Positions 10,330-20,047 of a stretch of DNA of 64,000 bases are shown piece after piece (the stretch's first letter is position 1; every line of letters starts with the position of its first letter). This DNA is from Massilia aquatica (GTDB lineage Bacteria > Pseudomonadota > Gammaproteobacteria > Burkholderiales > Burkholderiaceae_D), in NCBI RefSeq assembly GCF_011682045.1, contig NZ_VVIW01000002.1, positions 62,001-126,000 of the forward strand. Direction: 5' to 3'. The position numbers were made by a program, and so were the translations under genes. Under the pieces are notes generated by a model, which saw only the letters and a program-made list of their open reading frames with translations, did no database searches and was not told the DNA's origin.

Positions 10330-11016
10330 ATGGCAAAGAACAAATTAAACAAAAACTGGTTGCACGACCACATAAACGACCCCTACGTGAAGTTAGCGCA
10401 GAAAGAGGGTTACCGTGCACGCGCCGCCTACAAGCTCAAGGAAATCGACGAGAGCGAAAAGCTGATCAAATCCGGCCAGGTCATCGTCGACCTCGGCTGC
10501 ACCCCGGGCAGCTGGGGCCAGTACGTGCGCCGTAAACTGGCCGGCAAGGATGGCGGCGGCATCAACGGCACCATCATCGGCCTCGACATGCTGCCGATGG
10601 AGCCGATCGCCGACATGCATTTTATCCTGGGCGACTTCCGCGAGGCGCGCATCCTGCGCCAGCTCGACACCATCCTGGCCGGCCGCAAGTGCGACCTGGT
10701 GCTGTCGGACATGGCGCCCAACCTGTCGGGCATCCCCACGGCCGATTCGGCCCGCATGGAGCACCTCATCGACCTGGCGATTGAGTTTTCGCAATTCCAC
10801 ATGAAACCAAGCGGTGCCCTGGTGGTCAAATGTTTCAAGGACATGGGTTTCAGCCAGATCGTGGAGAAGTTCCGGGCCGAGTTCAAGGTCGTCAAGCAGA
10901 TCAAGCCGAAGGCCAGCCGCGACAAATCGTCCGAAATCTTCCTCGTCGGCAAGGGCCTGAAGAATCCTACCGACAAGAATACCGCGCTGGAAGAAGAATC
11001 TCCCCTTGATATTTGA
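10330..11016 (+). CDS. rlmE: 23S rRNA 2'-O-methyltransferase RlmE (FtsJ/RrmJ)
   Basis: A 228-aa Rossmann-fold methyltransferase that methylates U2552 in the 23S A-loop using S-adenosylmethionine. The SAM-binding motif reads [13 protein letters not shown] (about 57-69), and the catalytic K-D-K-E set is supplied by the basic N-terminal region, [20 protein letters not shown] and the [10 protein letters not shown] strand. The N-terminal [20 protein letters not shown] is typical. It precedes ftsH, the classical heat-shock pairing. Confidence 0.95.
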   Translation: MAKNKLNKNWLHDHINDPYVKLAQKEGYRARAAYKLKEIDESEKLIKSGQVIVDLGCTPGSWGQYVRRKLAGKDGGGINGTIIGLDMLPMEPIADMHFILGDFREARILRQLDTILAGRKCDLVLSDMAPNLSGIPTADSARMEHLIDLAIEFSQFHMKPSGALVVKCFKDMGFSQIVEKFRAEFKVVKQIKPKASRDKSSEIFLVGKGLKNPTDKNTALEEESPLDI

Positions 11017-11207
11017 TGGGTTTAGCCGCACATCAGCCAAGGAAAGCCGCAAAAGGCATGGAAATTGGGTAAGAGTTGCCTGATTTTCATGGCTTTTCAG
11101 TAGTTTTTCGGCCTGGCAGCGGGGCGTGCGTGGCACCGCCTGCTTATTGCGAGTAAAATCGGCGTTCTAAAATCGGTAAAAGATGCGCCTGCATCGAAGG
11201 AGTTTTC

Positions 11208-13097
<1,890 letters not shown>

Positions 13098-13127
13098 ATC
13101 TCTCCGGTTCTTGCAAGCTTGTATATA

Positions 13128-13160
13128 ATGCCGTTCAGACAAGACTGAGCGGCATTTTTT
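13128..13160 (+). terminator. Rho-independent terminator of ftsH
   Basis: ATGCCG-T-TCAG pairs with CTGA-G-CGGCAT (13128-13138 with 13145-13155), closing a six-base loop, and is followed by an uninterrupted T-run to 13160. It lies 31 bases after the ftsH stop. Confidence 0.85.
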
Positions 13161-13194
13161 ATGGTCGAACGATTAACATCATGATGTAGACGCA

Positions 13195-14055
13195 ATGCGA
13201 CAATATTTTCAATGCGGCCGTTTCGGCTTCGATCTGGTGGCCAAACCCCTGGTCATGGGCATCCTCAACGTCACGCCCGACTCGTTTTCGGACGGCGGGC
13301 GCTTCGGTTCGCTCGAATTCGCACTCTCGCGTGCCGAGGACATGGTGATCGAGGGCGTCGACCTGATCGACATCGGCGGCGAATCGAGCCGTCCGGGGGC
13401 GCCGGCCCTGGCGCTGGACGAGGAACTGCGGCGCGTGATGCCGGTGCTGTACGCGCTGCGCGATCTCGGTAAACCCTTGTCGATCGACACTTACAAGCCC
13501 GAGGTCATGCGCGAAGCGATCCTGGCCGGGGTCGACATGATCAACGACATCAACGCCTTCCGGGCGCCCGGCGCTTTGGCGGCGGTGGCGGGCAGCGACT
13601 GCGCGCTGTGCGTGATGCACATGCAGAGCTCGCCGCAGACCATGCAGCAGGCCCCAAGCTACGATGACGTGGTGCGCGAGGTGACGGATTTTTTGCGCGA
13701 GCGCATCGAGGCCATGCTGGCCATCGGCATCGAGCGCCAGCGCATCTGCATCGATCCCGGATTTGGTTTTGGCAAGACGGTGGAGCACAACTACGCCTTG
13801 CTGCGCAACATCGGCAAGCTACAGCAGGAACTCGGGCTGCCGGTGCTGGCGGGCGTGTCGCGCAAGTCGATGATCGGGGCCGTGACCGGCAAGCCGGTCG
13901 AGCAGCGCCTGGCCGGCAGCCTGGCCGGCGCCCTGGCTGCGGTGGCGCAGGGCGCGCGCATCGTACGCGTGCATGATGTTGTTGAAACGGTCGATGCACT
14001 CACCGTGTGGCAAGCTGGCACGACACATTCATTTATTCATTCATTCATTCACTGA
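13195..14055 (+). CDS. folP: Dihydropteroate synthase
   Basis: A 286-aa TIM-barrel enzyme that condenses 6-hydroxymethyl-dihydropterin diphosphate with p-aminobenzoate in folate synthesis; it is the sulfonamide target. Conserved loops are [17 protein letters not shown] (about 20-36), [11 protein letters not shown] (59-69), the [12 protein letters not shown] segment and GVSRKSMIG. The last nine residues come from a tetranucleotide repeat and look like an accidental tail. The gene precedes glmM, the standard ftsH-folP-glmM order, although a terminator separates it from ftsH. Confidence 0.95.
   Translation: MRQYFQCGRFGFDLVAKPLVMGILNVTPDSFSDGGRFGSLEFALSRAEDMVIEGVDLIDIGGESSRPGAPALALDEELRRVMPVLYALRDLGKPLSIDTYKPEVMREAILAGVDMINDINAFRAPGALAAVAGSDCALCVMHMQSSPQTMQQAPSYDDVVREVTDFLRERIEAMLAIGIERQRICIDPGFGFGKTVEHNYALLRNIGKLQQELGLPVLAGVSRKSMIGAVTGKPVEQRLAGSLAGALAAVAQGARIVRVHDVVETVDALTVWQAGTTHSFIHSFIH
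14027..14050. repeat. ATTC tetranucleotide microsatellite at the folP 3' end
   Basis: Six tandem four-base units, five ATTC and one ATTT (second position), fill 14027-14050 and encode the end of the FolP tail just before its stop. Because the unit is not a multiple of three, a change of one unit shifts the folP frame. The frame used by glmM is open through this tract from 14007, so gain of one unit would read through into glmM. Confidence 0.85.
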
Positions 14056-14069
14056 GCAAAAGAGAAAAC

Positions 14070-15407
14070 ATGGCACGTAAATATTTCGGTACGGACGGTG
14101 TGCGTGGGCTGGTGGGCGTGGCGCCGATCACCCCTGATTTCGTGATGCGCCTCGGCTACGCCGCTGGTAACGTCCTGGCCAAGACCAACGCCGCCTCGGG
14201 CCGTCCGACGGTGTTGATTGGCAAGGACACCCGCATCTCGGGTTACATGCTCGAATCCGCGCTGGAAGCGGGCTTCAACGCCGCCGGCGTGGACGTGATG
14301 CTGGCCGGCCCGATGCCGACCCCGGCCGTGGCCTATCTGACGCGCGCGCTGCGCCTGTCCGCCGGTGTCGTGATTTCCGCGTCGCACAACCCGTTCCAGG
14401 ATAACGGCATCAAGTTCTTCTCCGAGCACGGCACCAAGCTGCCGGACGCGGTCGAACAAGAAATCGAAGCCATGATCGACCAGCCGATGCAATGCGTTCC
14501 CGCCGAAAAGCTGGGCCGCGCCAAGCGCCTGGAAGATGCCAAGGGCCGCTACATCGAATTTTGCAAGAGCACCTTCCCGAACGAACTCGACCTGCGCGGT
14601 CTGCGCATCGTGCTCGACTGCGCGCACGGCGCCGCGTACCACATCGCGCCGCACGTGTTCCACGAGCTGGGCGCGGAAGTCATTGCCATCGGCAACAAGC
14701 CGAACGGCTTTAACATCAACGACGGCTTTGGCGCGACCGCACCGAAAGCCATGGCGCAGGCCGTGCTCGAACACCGCGCCGACCTGGGCATTGCGCTCGA
14801 CGGCGACGCCGACCGCCTGGTCATGTGCGACAGCGCCGGCCGCATCTACAACGGCGACGAACTGCTGTACGTCATGGTGCGCGACCGCATGACGACCGGC
14901 CCGGTGGCCGGCGCCGTCGGCACCCTGATGACCAATATGGCGCTGGAAGTGGCGTTCAAGGAACTTGGCGTCGGCTTCGCGCGCGCCAAGGTGGGCGACC
15001 GCTACGTGCTGGAAGTGATGAAAGAGAACGGCTGGCTGTTCGGCGGCGAAGGCTCAGGCCACTTGCTGGCGCTCGACAAGCACACCACCGGCGACGGTAT
15101 CGTGTCGGCGCTGCAGGTGCTGTCTGCGCTCAAGCGTAGCGGCAAGGGCCTGGACAAGTGCTGCAAGGAACTGGTCTTGTATCCGCAGACCTTGATCAAC
15201 GTCAAAGTGCCGTCCGGCTTCGACTGGACCAAGTCTGCCGAGATGGTGGCCGAGAAGGACGCCGTGGAAGCCGAGCTGGGCGATACGGGCCGCGTGCTGA
15301 TCCGCGCATCGGGCACCGAGCCGCTGATCCGCGTGATGGTGGAAGCGAAGAATGCGCAGGTCGCCGAATCGACCGCGCGCCGGATCGCCAGCAAGGTGCC
15401 GGCATAA
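14070..15407 (+). CDS. glmM: Phosphoglucosamine mutase
   Basis: A 445-aa alpha-D-phosphohexomutase that converts glucosamine-6-phosphate to glucosamine-1-phosphate for UDP-GlcNAc synthesis. It shows the N-terminal [10 protein letters not shown], the phosphoserine loop [20 protein letters not shown] (active Ser near 102), the metal loop DGDADR, the sugar-binding GGEGSGH and the phosphate-binding [12 protein letters not shown]. The start at 14070 gives the family-standard [10 protein letters not shown]; the frame stays open upstream only through the folP repeat. Confidence 0.97.
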   Translation: MARKYFGTDGVRGLVGVAPITPDFVMRLGYAAGNVLAKTNAASGRPTVLIGKDTRISGYMLESALEAGFNAAGVDVMLAGPMPTPAVAYLTRALRLSAGVVISASHNPFQDNGIKFFSEHGTKLPDAVEQEIEAMIDQPMQCVPAEKLGRAKRLEDAKGRYIEFCKSTFPNELDLRGLRIVLDCAHGAAYHIAPHVFHELGAEVIAIGNKPNGFNINDGFGATAPKAMAQAVLEHRADLGIALDGDADRLVMCDSAGRIYNGDELLYVMVRDRMTTGPVAGAVGTLMTNMALEVAFKELGVGFARAKVGDRYVLEVMKENGWLFGGEGSGHLLALDKHTTGDGIVSALQVLSALKRSGKGLDKCCKELVLYPQTLINVKVPSGFDWTKSAEMVAEKDAVEAELGDTGRVLIRASGTEPLIRVMVEAKNAQVAESTARRIASKVPA

Positions 15408-15528
15408 ACAGACCGTAGCGGCGGGGGAGGGCGCGCCGCTTGCATGGGCGTGCCGGTAGGCGGTTTCGTGGTGCTTCGGCATAGTTTTCCTGTTTTCAAC
15501 ATTTCACAGAAAACTTCACGATGTGCCG

Positions 15529-15558
15529 TTGACGTTTGCGATTCCCCCGACGTATAAT
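15529..15558 (+). promoter_or_regulatory. Promoter of tRNA-Pro
   Basis: TTGACG (15529-15534) and TATAAT (15553-15558) are 18 bases apart and end eight bases before the mature tRNA 5' end. Both boxes are close to sigma70 consensus, as expected for a stable RNA gene. Confidence 0.75.
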
Positions 15559-15566
15559 AACGTCTT

Positions 15567-15643
15567 CGGAGTGTGGCGCAGTCCGGTAGCGCACCTGGTT
15601 TGGGACCAGGGGGTCCAAGGTTCGAATCCTTGTACTCCGACCA
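15567..15643 (+). tRNA. tRNA-Pro (UGG)
   Basis: A 77-base cloverleaf with acceptor arms CGGAGTG and TACTCCG, D-loop GGTAGCGCA, anticodon loop TTTGGGA giving anticodon TGG, T-arm GGTTCGAATCC, and an encoded CCA end at 15641-15643. Confidence 0.95.
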
Positions 15644-15651
15644 AGTTAAAG

Positions 15652-15683
15652 AACGGGCTGTCATTCATTTGACAGCCCGTTTT
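15652..15683 (+). terminator. Rho-independent terminator after tRNA-Pro
   Basis: Perfect 12-base arms AACGGGCTGTCA (15652-15663) and TGACAGCCCGTT (15670-15681) with a six-base loop and a short T-run, nine bases after the tRNA. Confidence 0.85.
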
Positions 15684-15751
15684 CATTTCCGCGACGGTTC
15701 TCTTTGCGGAAAATTGCCCTCAGCTCGGGTAAAATAGTGACATCATCAACA

Positions 15752-15826
15752 CCGCCTGTCGTTCAACGGATAGGACCTCGCTCTTCTAAAGCGATCATGG
15801 GGGTTCGATTCCCTCCAGGCGGACCA
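15752..15826 (+). tRNA. tRNA-Arg (UCU)
   Basis: A 75-base cloverleaf with acceptor arms CCGCCTG and CAGGCGG, anticodon loop CTTCTAA giving anticodon TCT, T-arm GGTTCGATTCC and encoded CCA. It marks the left edge of an accessory segment; tRNA-Arg(UCU) genes are frequent integration sites, but I found no second copy of its 3' end in the window. Confidence 0.93.
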
Positions 15827-16131
15827 TCTTCTTTCTCTTTGAAGAAACCAGTGAAGTAATTCCTCACATCGCCTCCGTAAAATATCAGAGCGACATGGTT
15901 CATCGGTGCTGTGGGAAAAACCCATCCTGTTTTATACAGCTCCGCCTGTTGCTCGGTCAGCGCGTAATCGCCAAACGATTCCCAATGCTGCTCCACGCTG
16001 GTTCGTATTTTTTCAACATCGTCGAAGTCGCATTCCAGCCATCCCCGGATTAATGAAAAATGCCCCACTATAGAATCTCCGATCATGTAAAGCAGGCGAA
16101 AAATCCGTGGCTTGGAGGCCGCTATTCTCAT
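15763..16131 (-). CDS. Hypothetical protein running antisense into tRNA-Arg
   Basis: This 122-aa reading frame is not recognised. It is soluble, rich in aromatic residues, and starts 12 bases after the stop of the gene at 16144-16557, so the two look like one operon. The last 20 or so codons are the antisense of tRNA-Arg and its stop is inside the tRNA, so the native C-terminus was probably lost or fortuitously replaced when this DNA came to lie beside the tRNA. Size and pairing recall small immunity proteins of polymorphic toxins, but no motif proves it. Confidence 0.45.
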   Translation of the reverse strand: MRIAASKPRIFRLLYMIGDSIVGHFSLIRGWLECDFDDVEKIRTSVEQHWESFGDYALTEQQAELYKTGWVFPTAPMNHVALIFYGGDVRNYFTGFFKEKEDGPPGGNRTPMIALEERGPIR

Positions 16132-16143
16132 TGCGTGATTTGA

Positions 16144-16557
16144 TCACGAATAATAGTCTTCGTAAAACCCCATTTGCCCGTCAATCGTAAAACCGTCGAA
16201 ATCCCCGGCACTTTCACATTCGGCAATGCGAAGCAGGGCTTGTTGAGCGGAATCAGAATCGGTTTTTTGCAAATATTCTTTGGTCGCGTTCAGCCCCGCG
16301 CCGCATAGGAGTTGAATATCGATGCCGCAGTACGCATCCATGCTGGCGGTTTTGGCATGCCAGATCCTCAGGATATCTTCCAGCATGCCATGACTGAATA
16401 GCTGGACGCAGCACAATTTGGCCAGCTCAGTATCGCCTTTGCCTTGCACGCGCCGTTCCTGTTCAGTCTCCTCGGCCAATCTATTCCTGATTTGATCGAG
16501 CTGCTCCCGAGCGGGCGGGCGCAGCCCATACAACTTGATACTATCTTCCAATGTCAT
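16144..16557 (-). CDS. Hypothetical protein, 137 aa
   Basis: A soluble, mostly helical and acidic protein of unknown family. The start at 16557 has AGGAG seven bases upstream; further in-frame ATGs at 16635 and 16704 would add residues but lack a ribosome site. Features are a DSIKLYGLRPPAREQLDQIR segment near the N-terminus and an acidic Tyr-rich end (FYEDYYS). Base composition is visibly poorer in G/C than the flanking core genes, which suggests acquisition. It is the first gene of a two-gene operon. Confidence 0.6.
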   Translation of the reverse strand: MTLEDSIKLYGLRPPAREQLDQIRNRLAEETEQERRVQGKGDTELAKLCCVQLFSHGMLEDILRIWHAKTASMDAYCGIDIQLLCGAGLNATKEYLQKTDSDSAQQALLRIAECESAGDFDGFTIDGQMGFYEDYYS

Positions 16558-16745
16558 TGATGCGCTCCTGATGTCCCTGGACGAGGTAAAAAATTCCGGC
16601 CATGTCCTGCTAATGCGAGGTGTTTGATCGGTCATGTATAGTTTAATATCATGCCAGAACTTGCAGCCGTTGTTTCCTGGACAGCGGCGGTTCTCATCAC
16701 ACAACGACGAGCACGGCGCCGCGTCCCACGCTGAAGGCGATCAAC

Positions 16746-17633
16746 ATGACAACATTATCGGAAACAGACATCGACAGCTCGATTCTCGATGTCATTCCCG
16801 GAAACAAACCAGACGAGTACTTTGTTCTGGGTAACTGGAGCGACAGGGCCGGTGACGACGAAACAATCTGTTGCATCGTCGCGGTCACATCCCGGCCCGA
16901 GGGACTGGCGTGGCAGGTTCTTTACAGTATCGAAACGTGGGGCATGCAGATGTCGCGCCTGAGTCCGGAGTCGTATTTGATCGGATCGGTGGACGGCGAA
17001 GTCATTCGCGTCACCGGCAGCACGCGTGACGCAATGGATGCGGGCGTTGGGAGCATCCACTGTATCGACGGCGTGAGCGACACCGATTGCTGGCTGGCCT
17101 ACAACGGCGGCGTGTCCCACTGGGATGGCCGGAACATCTCCAGGACGTTTTCGTCCGGATGGCTGCATACGCTGCATGTCCTGCGTGCCGACTTCGGTGT
17201 TGCGGTCGGCGCCAAGGGGATCGTCTTGCTGTTCGATGGCGCCGGGTGGGCCGAGGTGGAGTCGGTTCCGGTCAATACCGAATTGACCCAGGTCTTCTGC
17301 ACGTCGGATCGGGAAATTTATATTGGCGGCTGGCGTGGCGTGTTGTATCGATGGGACGGGCGCGATACATGGGAGCGGATCGAACTCATCACCGATCATG
17401 GCGAGCACGCCGATTGCTGTATTGGCAACGTGGTTTGCTACAATGGCGGGTTGTACGTCTGTGCCAGTCAACTCGGTTTGTTTCGCATCGAGGGCAGCAC
17501 AGCCATCAAAGTACAGGACTTTTCCAGCAGCCGCGCAGCGGTGATCGGCGACAAACTGGTCATCACCTCGTGGAGCACGCTGTGGGAATGCGACGGCCAC
17601 GCCTGGCGCAGCACGGTCATTCCCTTACCCTGA
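16746..17633 (+). CDS. Hypothetical beta-propeller-like protein
   Basis: A 295-aa soluble protein without a signal peptide. Short repeated units ending in patterns such as WDGRNISR, FDGAGWAEV, WDGRDTWERIE and CDGHAWRSTV, each preceded by a hydrophobic strand, recur at about 40-residue intervals. This is how WD/kelch-like or YCF48-type beta-propellers look, so I infer a propeller fold. It is divergent from the 16144-16557 gene with under 200 bases between starts. No catalytic motif is visible and the function is unknown. Confidence 0.6.
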   Translation: MTTLSETDIDSSILDVIPGNKPDEYFVLGNWSDRAGDDETICCIVAVTSRPEGLAWQVLYSIETWGMQMSRLSPESYLIGSVDGEVIRVTGSTRDAMDAGVGSIHCIDGVSDTDCWLAYNGGVSHWDGRNISRTFSSGWLHTLHVLRADFGVAVGAKGIVLLFDGAGWAEVESVPVNTELTQVFCTSDREIYIGGWRGVLYRWDGRDTWERIELITDHGEHADCCIGNVVCYNGGLYVCASQLGLFRIEGSTAIKVQDFSSSRAAVIGDKLVITSWSTLWECDGHAWRSTVIPLP

Positions 17634-17667
17634 AATACTTTGTTTTTCGACCAGACCTGCTTCCTTC

Positions 17668-18318
17668 ATGCCGATCAAATTTGCTGTTTCCTTGTTGCCC
17701 CTTTGCCTGTTGCTATGCTCCGCGGCACCGCTGCCGGCGTGCGCCGCCGTCGAGCACGCGCCGGTCACGGCCGCATTCCTGAAAGCCGAACGGATTGCCG
17801 TGCCGGGCAAGCTGGTCAAGGCGGCGCGCATCCTGGACGCCGGCGGCGAGCATATCCTGGTAGTGAGCATGCGCACTGGTGCATCGACTGCGGACAACGC
17901 CACGCCCGGCGACGACGAGGAGCGCTACGAATTGTTCGCCTCGCTGTACGCGCGTAAGGCCAACCGCTGGGCGCGTGAATGGCTGATCGAGGAGGTGAAC
18001 GATTGTCCGATCATCGATTCATCAGCCAACTTTTTCCCGAAATACATCACCATCACCGATCTCGACCAAAATGGCATCGCCGAAGTCACCGTTCCCTACA
18101 AGTATTTTTGCAACGGAGGGGTCGATTCCAGCACCTTGAAGGTGATCATGCGCCAGGGCGCGCAAAAATTCGCCGCGCGCGGACAGACGCTGGTCGGCAC
18201 AGGAGACAGGCGTTTCGGGGGCGAACTGGTGTTCGATCCATCGCTGTCCAGGAAGGAAAATGCCGTCTTCAAGGCGCATCTGCAATTCATCCGCGACAAG
18301 GTCTACATCGAACGCTGA
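17668..18318 (+). CDS. Exported protein of unknown function, paralogue A
   Basis: A 216-aa protein with a clear signal peptide (KFAVSLLPLCLLLCSAAP, cleavage near ACA-A at about 26). The core contains KYITITDLDQNGIAEVTVPY, an acidic Ca-loop-like stretch (DLDxNGxxE) as seen in FG-GAP/VCBS-type repeats, and a C-terminal KENAVFKAHLQFIRDKVYIE. The gene at 29258-29911 is an obvious paralogue with the same layout. Similar proteins are sometimes annotated as surface polysaccharide-related, which I cannot confirm. Confidence 0.7.
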   Translation: MPIKFAVSLLPLCLLLCSAAPLPACAAVEHAPVTAAFLKAERIAVPGKLVKAARILDAGGEHILVVSMRTGASTADNATPGDDEERYELFASLYARKANRWAREWLIEEVNDCPIIDSSANFFPKYITITDLDQNGIAEVTVPYKYFCNGGVDSSTLKVIMRQGAQKFAARGQTLVGTGDRRFGGELVFDPSLSRKENAVFKAHLQFIRDKVYIER

Positions 18319-18497
18319 GGTCTTGACCGGAACGGTGCTCGTCGGCGCAAGTTGACGGGTTCCTACCGTGCCCGATTGTCCTGCTTGGGTTACGATGTGG
18401 GCGTACGCTCAACCGAAGAGTGAACCTTTTTTTTATGAAGATGTCCAACAACCATAGCTCATGCTTTTTACCCGTTATCAGCGATGAGGGAGTCAGA

Positions 18498-18767
18498 ATG
18501 GACATGAAAATCGTGTTAGCGCCGCAGTTTGAAGAAATGGTTCGCGAAAAGTTGGCTTCGGGATTGTACGCATCGCCGAGCGACGTCGTTCACGATGCGC
18601 TTCGGCTCATGCTTGAGCACGACCAAAAACAACTGGCAACGCTTGCTCGACTTCGCAAGGATATACAGGACGGATTGAGCAGCGGACCTGCAGTTGAATG
18701 GGATGCAGACGATATTATTCGGGCCGGACACCTAAGGCGCGGGGCCAAGGTTGAAAGTGGTGCCTGA
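18498..18767 (+). CDS. ParD-family antitoxin
   Basis: An 89-aa protein. The N-terminus (MDMKIVLAPQFEEMVREKL, then SGLYASPSDVVHDALRLM) has the ribbon-helix-helix pattern of ParD/CopG antitoxins. The C-terminal, less ordered part would wrap the toxin. GAGGGA lies seven bases before the chosen start; an upstream in-frame extension lacks similarity. The stop codon is directly followed by the toxin start, so translation is probably coupled. The complex normally represses its own promoter. Confidence 0.85.
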   Translation: MDMKIVLAPQFEEMVREKLASGLYASPSDVVHDALRLMLEHDQKQLATLARLRKDIQDGLSSGPAVEWDADDIIRAGHLRRGAKVESGA

Positions 18768-19064
18768 ATGTCGACTGTCACTGTCCTCCCGCGCGCCCGT
18801 ATTGACATTGACGAAATATGGGATTTCATCGCGCAGGACAGCTTGATGCAGGCGGACGCTTTTATTGGCAGGCTGAATGCAAAAATGTGTCTTCTGGCTC
18901 AGCAGCCCGATCTTGGCCGCGTGCGGGATGAACTCTGCCTTGGCGTAAGGAGTTTTCCTTTCGAGCGCTATGTTCTTTTCTATCTGCCGACTAAACGTGG
19001 AATAGAACTTGTCCGCGTGCTGCACGGCGCGCGCGACATGGATGCGCTGTTCCATCCCAAGTGA
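18768..19064 (+). CDS. ParE-family toxin (RelE/ParE fold)
   Basis: A 98-aa protein with the ParE pattern: an N-terminal ARIDIDEIWDFIA helix, LAQQPDLGRVRDEL, then the basic core strand RSFPFERYVLFYLPTKRGIEL and VRVLHGARDMDALF. ParE toxins poison DNA gyrase, while RelE relatives cleave mRNA; the sequence favours ParE. It abuts the antitoxin stop. The pair sits in the accessory segment after tRNA-Arg and could stabilise it. Confidence 0.87.
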   Translation: MSTVTVLPRARIDIDEIWDFIAQDSLMQADAFIGRLNAKMCLLAQQPDLGRVRDELCLGVRSFPFERYVLFYLPTKRGIELVRVLHGARDMDALFHPK

Positions 19065-19204
19065 TCCTGGTGAAAAACGCCGCCAGGAGGCGTCAAGGAT
19101 CGACGGAATGATGCCGGTGAGAGGAGTGTTGTCAGCTCACGCTGTGGCTATGGCGTAACACGGCCTAATCTTTGTCGGGAACACGTTACTCCGCATCAGT
19201 TCCT

Positions 19205-20047
19205 TTACTCCACCCGATCAATGTGGCTATAAACAGCATGCTGTCCGTTGCGCACAAACCCGGCCAGGGTCAAGCCAGCCTGCTGCGCCACACGCACGGC
19301 CAGCGCGCTGGGCGCCGACACGGCGGCGACCAGGCCGATGCCAGCCCGCGCCGCCTTCTGCACCATCTCGTAACTGGCGCGGCTGGTGAGTACGCAAAAC
19401 CCTTGTGCTGGCGGCAACCCGCTGCACGCCATCGCGCCGATCAGTTTGTCCAGGGCGTTGTGGCGGCCGATGTCTTCGCGTACCAGCAGCAGTTTGCCGT
19501 CCGCGTCCGCCCAGCCGGCTGCATGCGCGGCCCCGGTCAGCTGATGCAATCGCTGGTGATCCGGCAGCGATGCCATGGCCCGATGCAAAGCCGCCGCGCG
19601 TACGCGCGTGCGATCGGCAACGACCGGACTGGGCGTGGAAAACTGCGCCAGGCTTTCCACCCCGCACAGGCCACAGCCGGTACGCCCGGTGCGCATCTGC
19701 CGAGTCTGCTTGAGGCGATGCAGGGCGCTGCCGGCGATGCGCAGCGCCACTTCCACACCCTGCGCGCGGGCCGCAATGTCAATCTCGAACACGTCGCGCC
19801 GGTCACGCACAATATCTTCACTGAGGCTGAAGCCCAGCGCAAAATCCTCCAGATCCTGCGGCGTGGCCAGCATGACCGCGTGCGTAATGCCGTTGTAGGC
19901 CAGCGCAACCGGCGTTTCTTCCAGCACCCACTGGTCGGCGGTGGTGGCATTGCGGGTGTCATAGACCGGCAAGGCCAGTGCAGTGTCCGGCAACGTCTCT
20001 TGCGCGCAATCGGCCAGCCCCAGTTCCAGCCTGGTGCAGGCGTTCAT
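19205..20047 (-). CDS. fdhD: Formate dehydrogenase accessory sulfurtransferase FdhD
   Basis: A 280-aa protein that transfers sulfur from IscS to the molybdenum cofactor of formate dehydrogenases. The key Cys pair lies in GCGLCG (Cys125, Cys128). Other family segments are EETPVALAYNGITHAVMLATP near 44-64, EDIGRHNALDKLIG and TSRASYEMVQKAARAGI. The start overlaps the stop of the oxidoreductase gene by four bases (ATGA), so FdhD is made together with its client. Confidence 0.95.
   Translation of the reverse strand: MNACTRLELGLADCAQETLPDTALALPVYDTRNATTADQWVLEETPVALAYNGITHAVMLATPQDLEDFALGFSLSEDIVRDRRDVFEIDIAARAQGVEVALRIAGSALHRLKQTRQMRTGRTGCGLCGVESLAQFSTPSPVVADRTRVRAAALHRAMASLPDHQRLHQLTGAAHAAGWADADGKLLLVREDIGRHNALDKLIGAMACSGLPPAQGFCVLTSRASYEMVQKAARAGIGLVAAVSAPSALAVRVAQQAGLTLAGFVRNGQHAVYSHIDRVE

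Noticed and set aside
11131-11159. Sigma54 or sigma70 promoter before ftsH
   Set aside because: TGGCAC is present, but the GC element has the wrong spacing for sigma54, and as a -35 box it matches poorly; only TAAAAT is acceptable.
15826-19204. Prophage or integrative element
   Set aside because: No integrase, structural phage gene, relaxase or repeated attachment site is visible.
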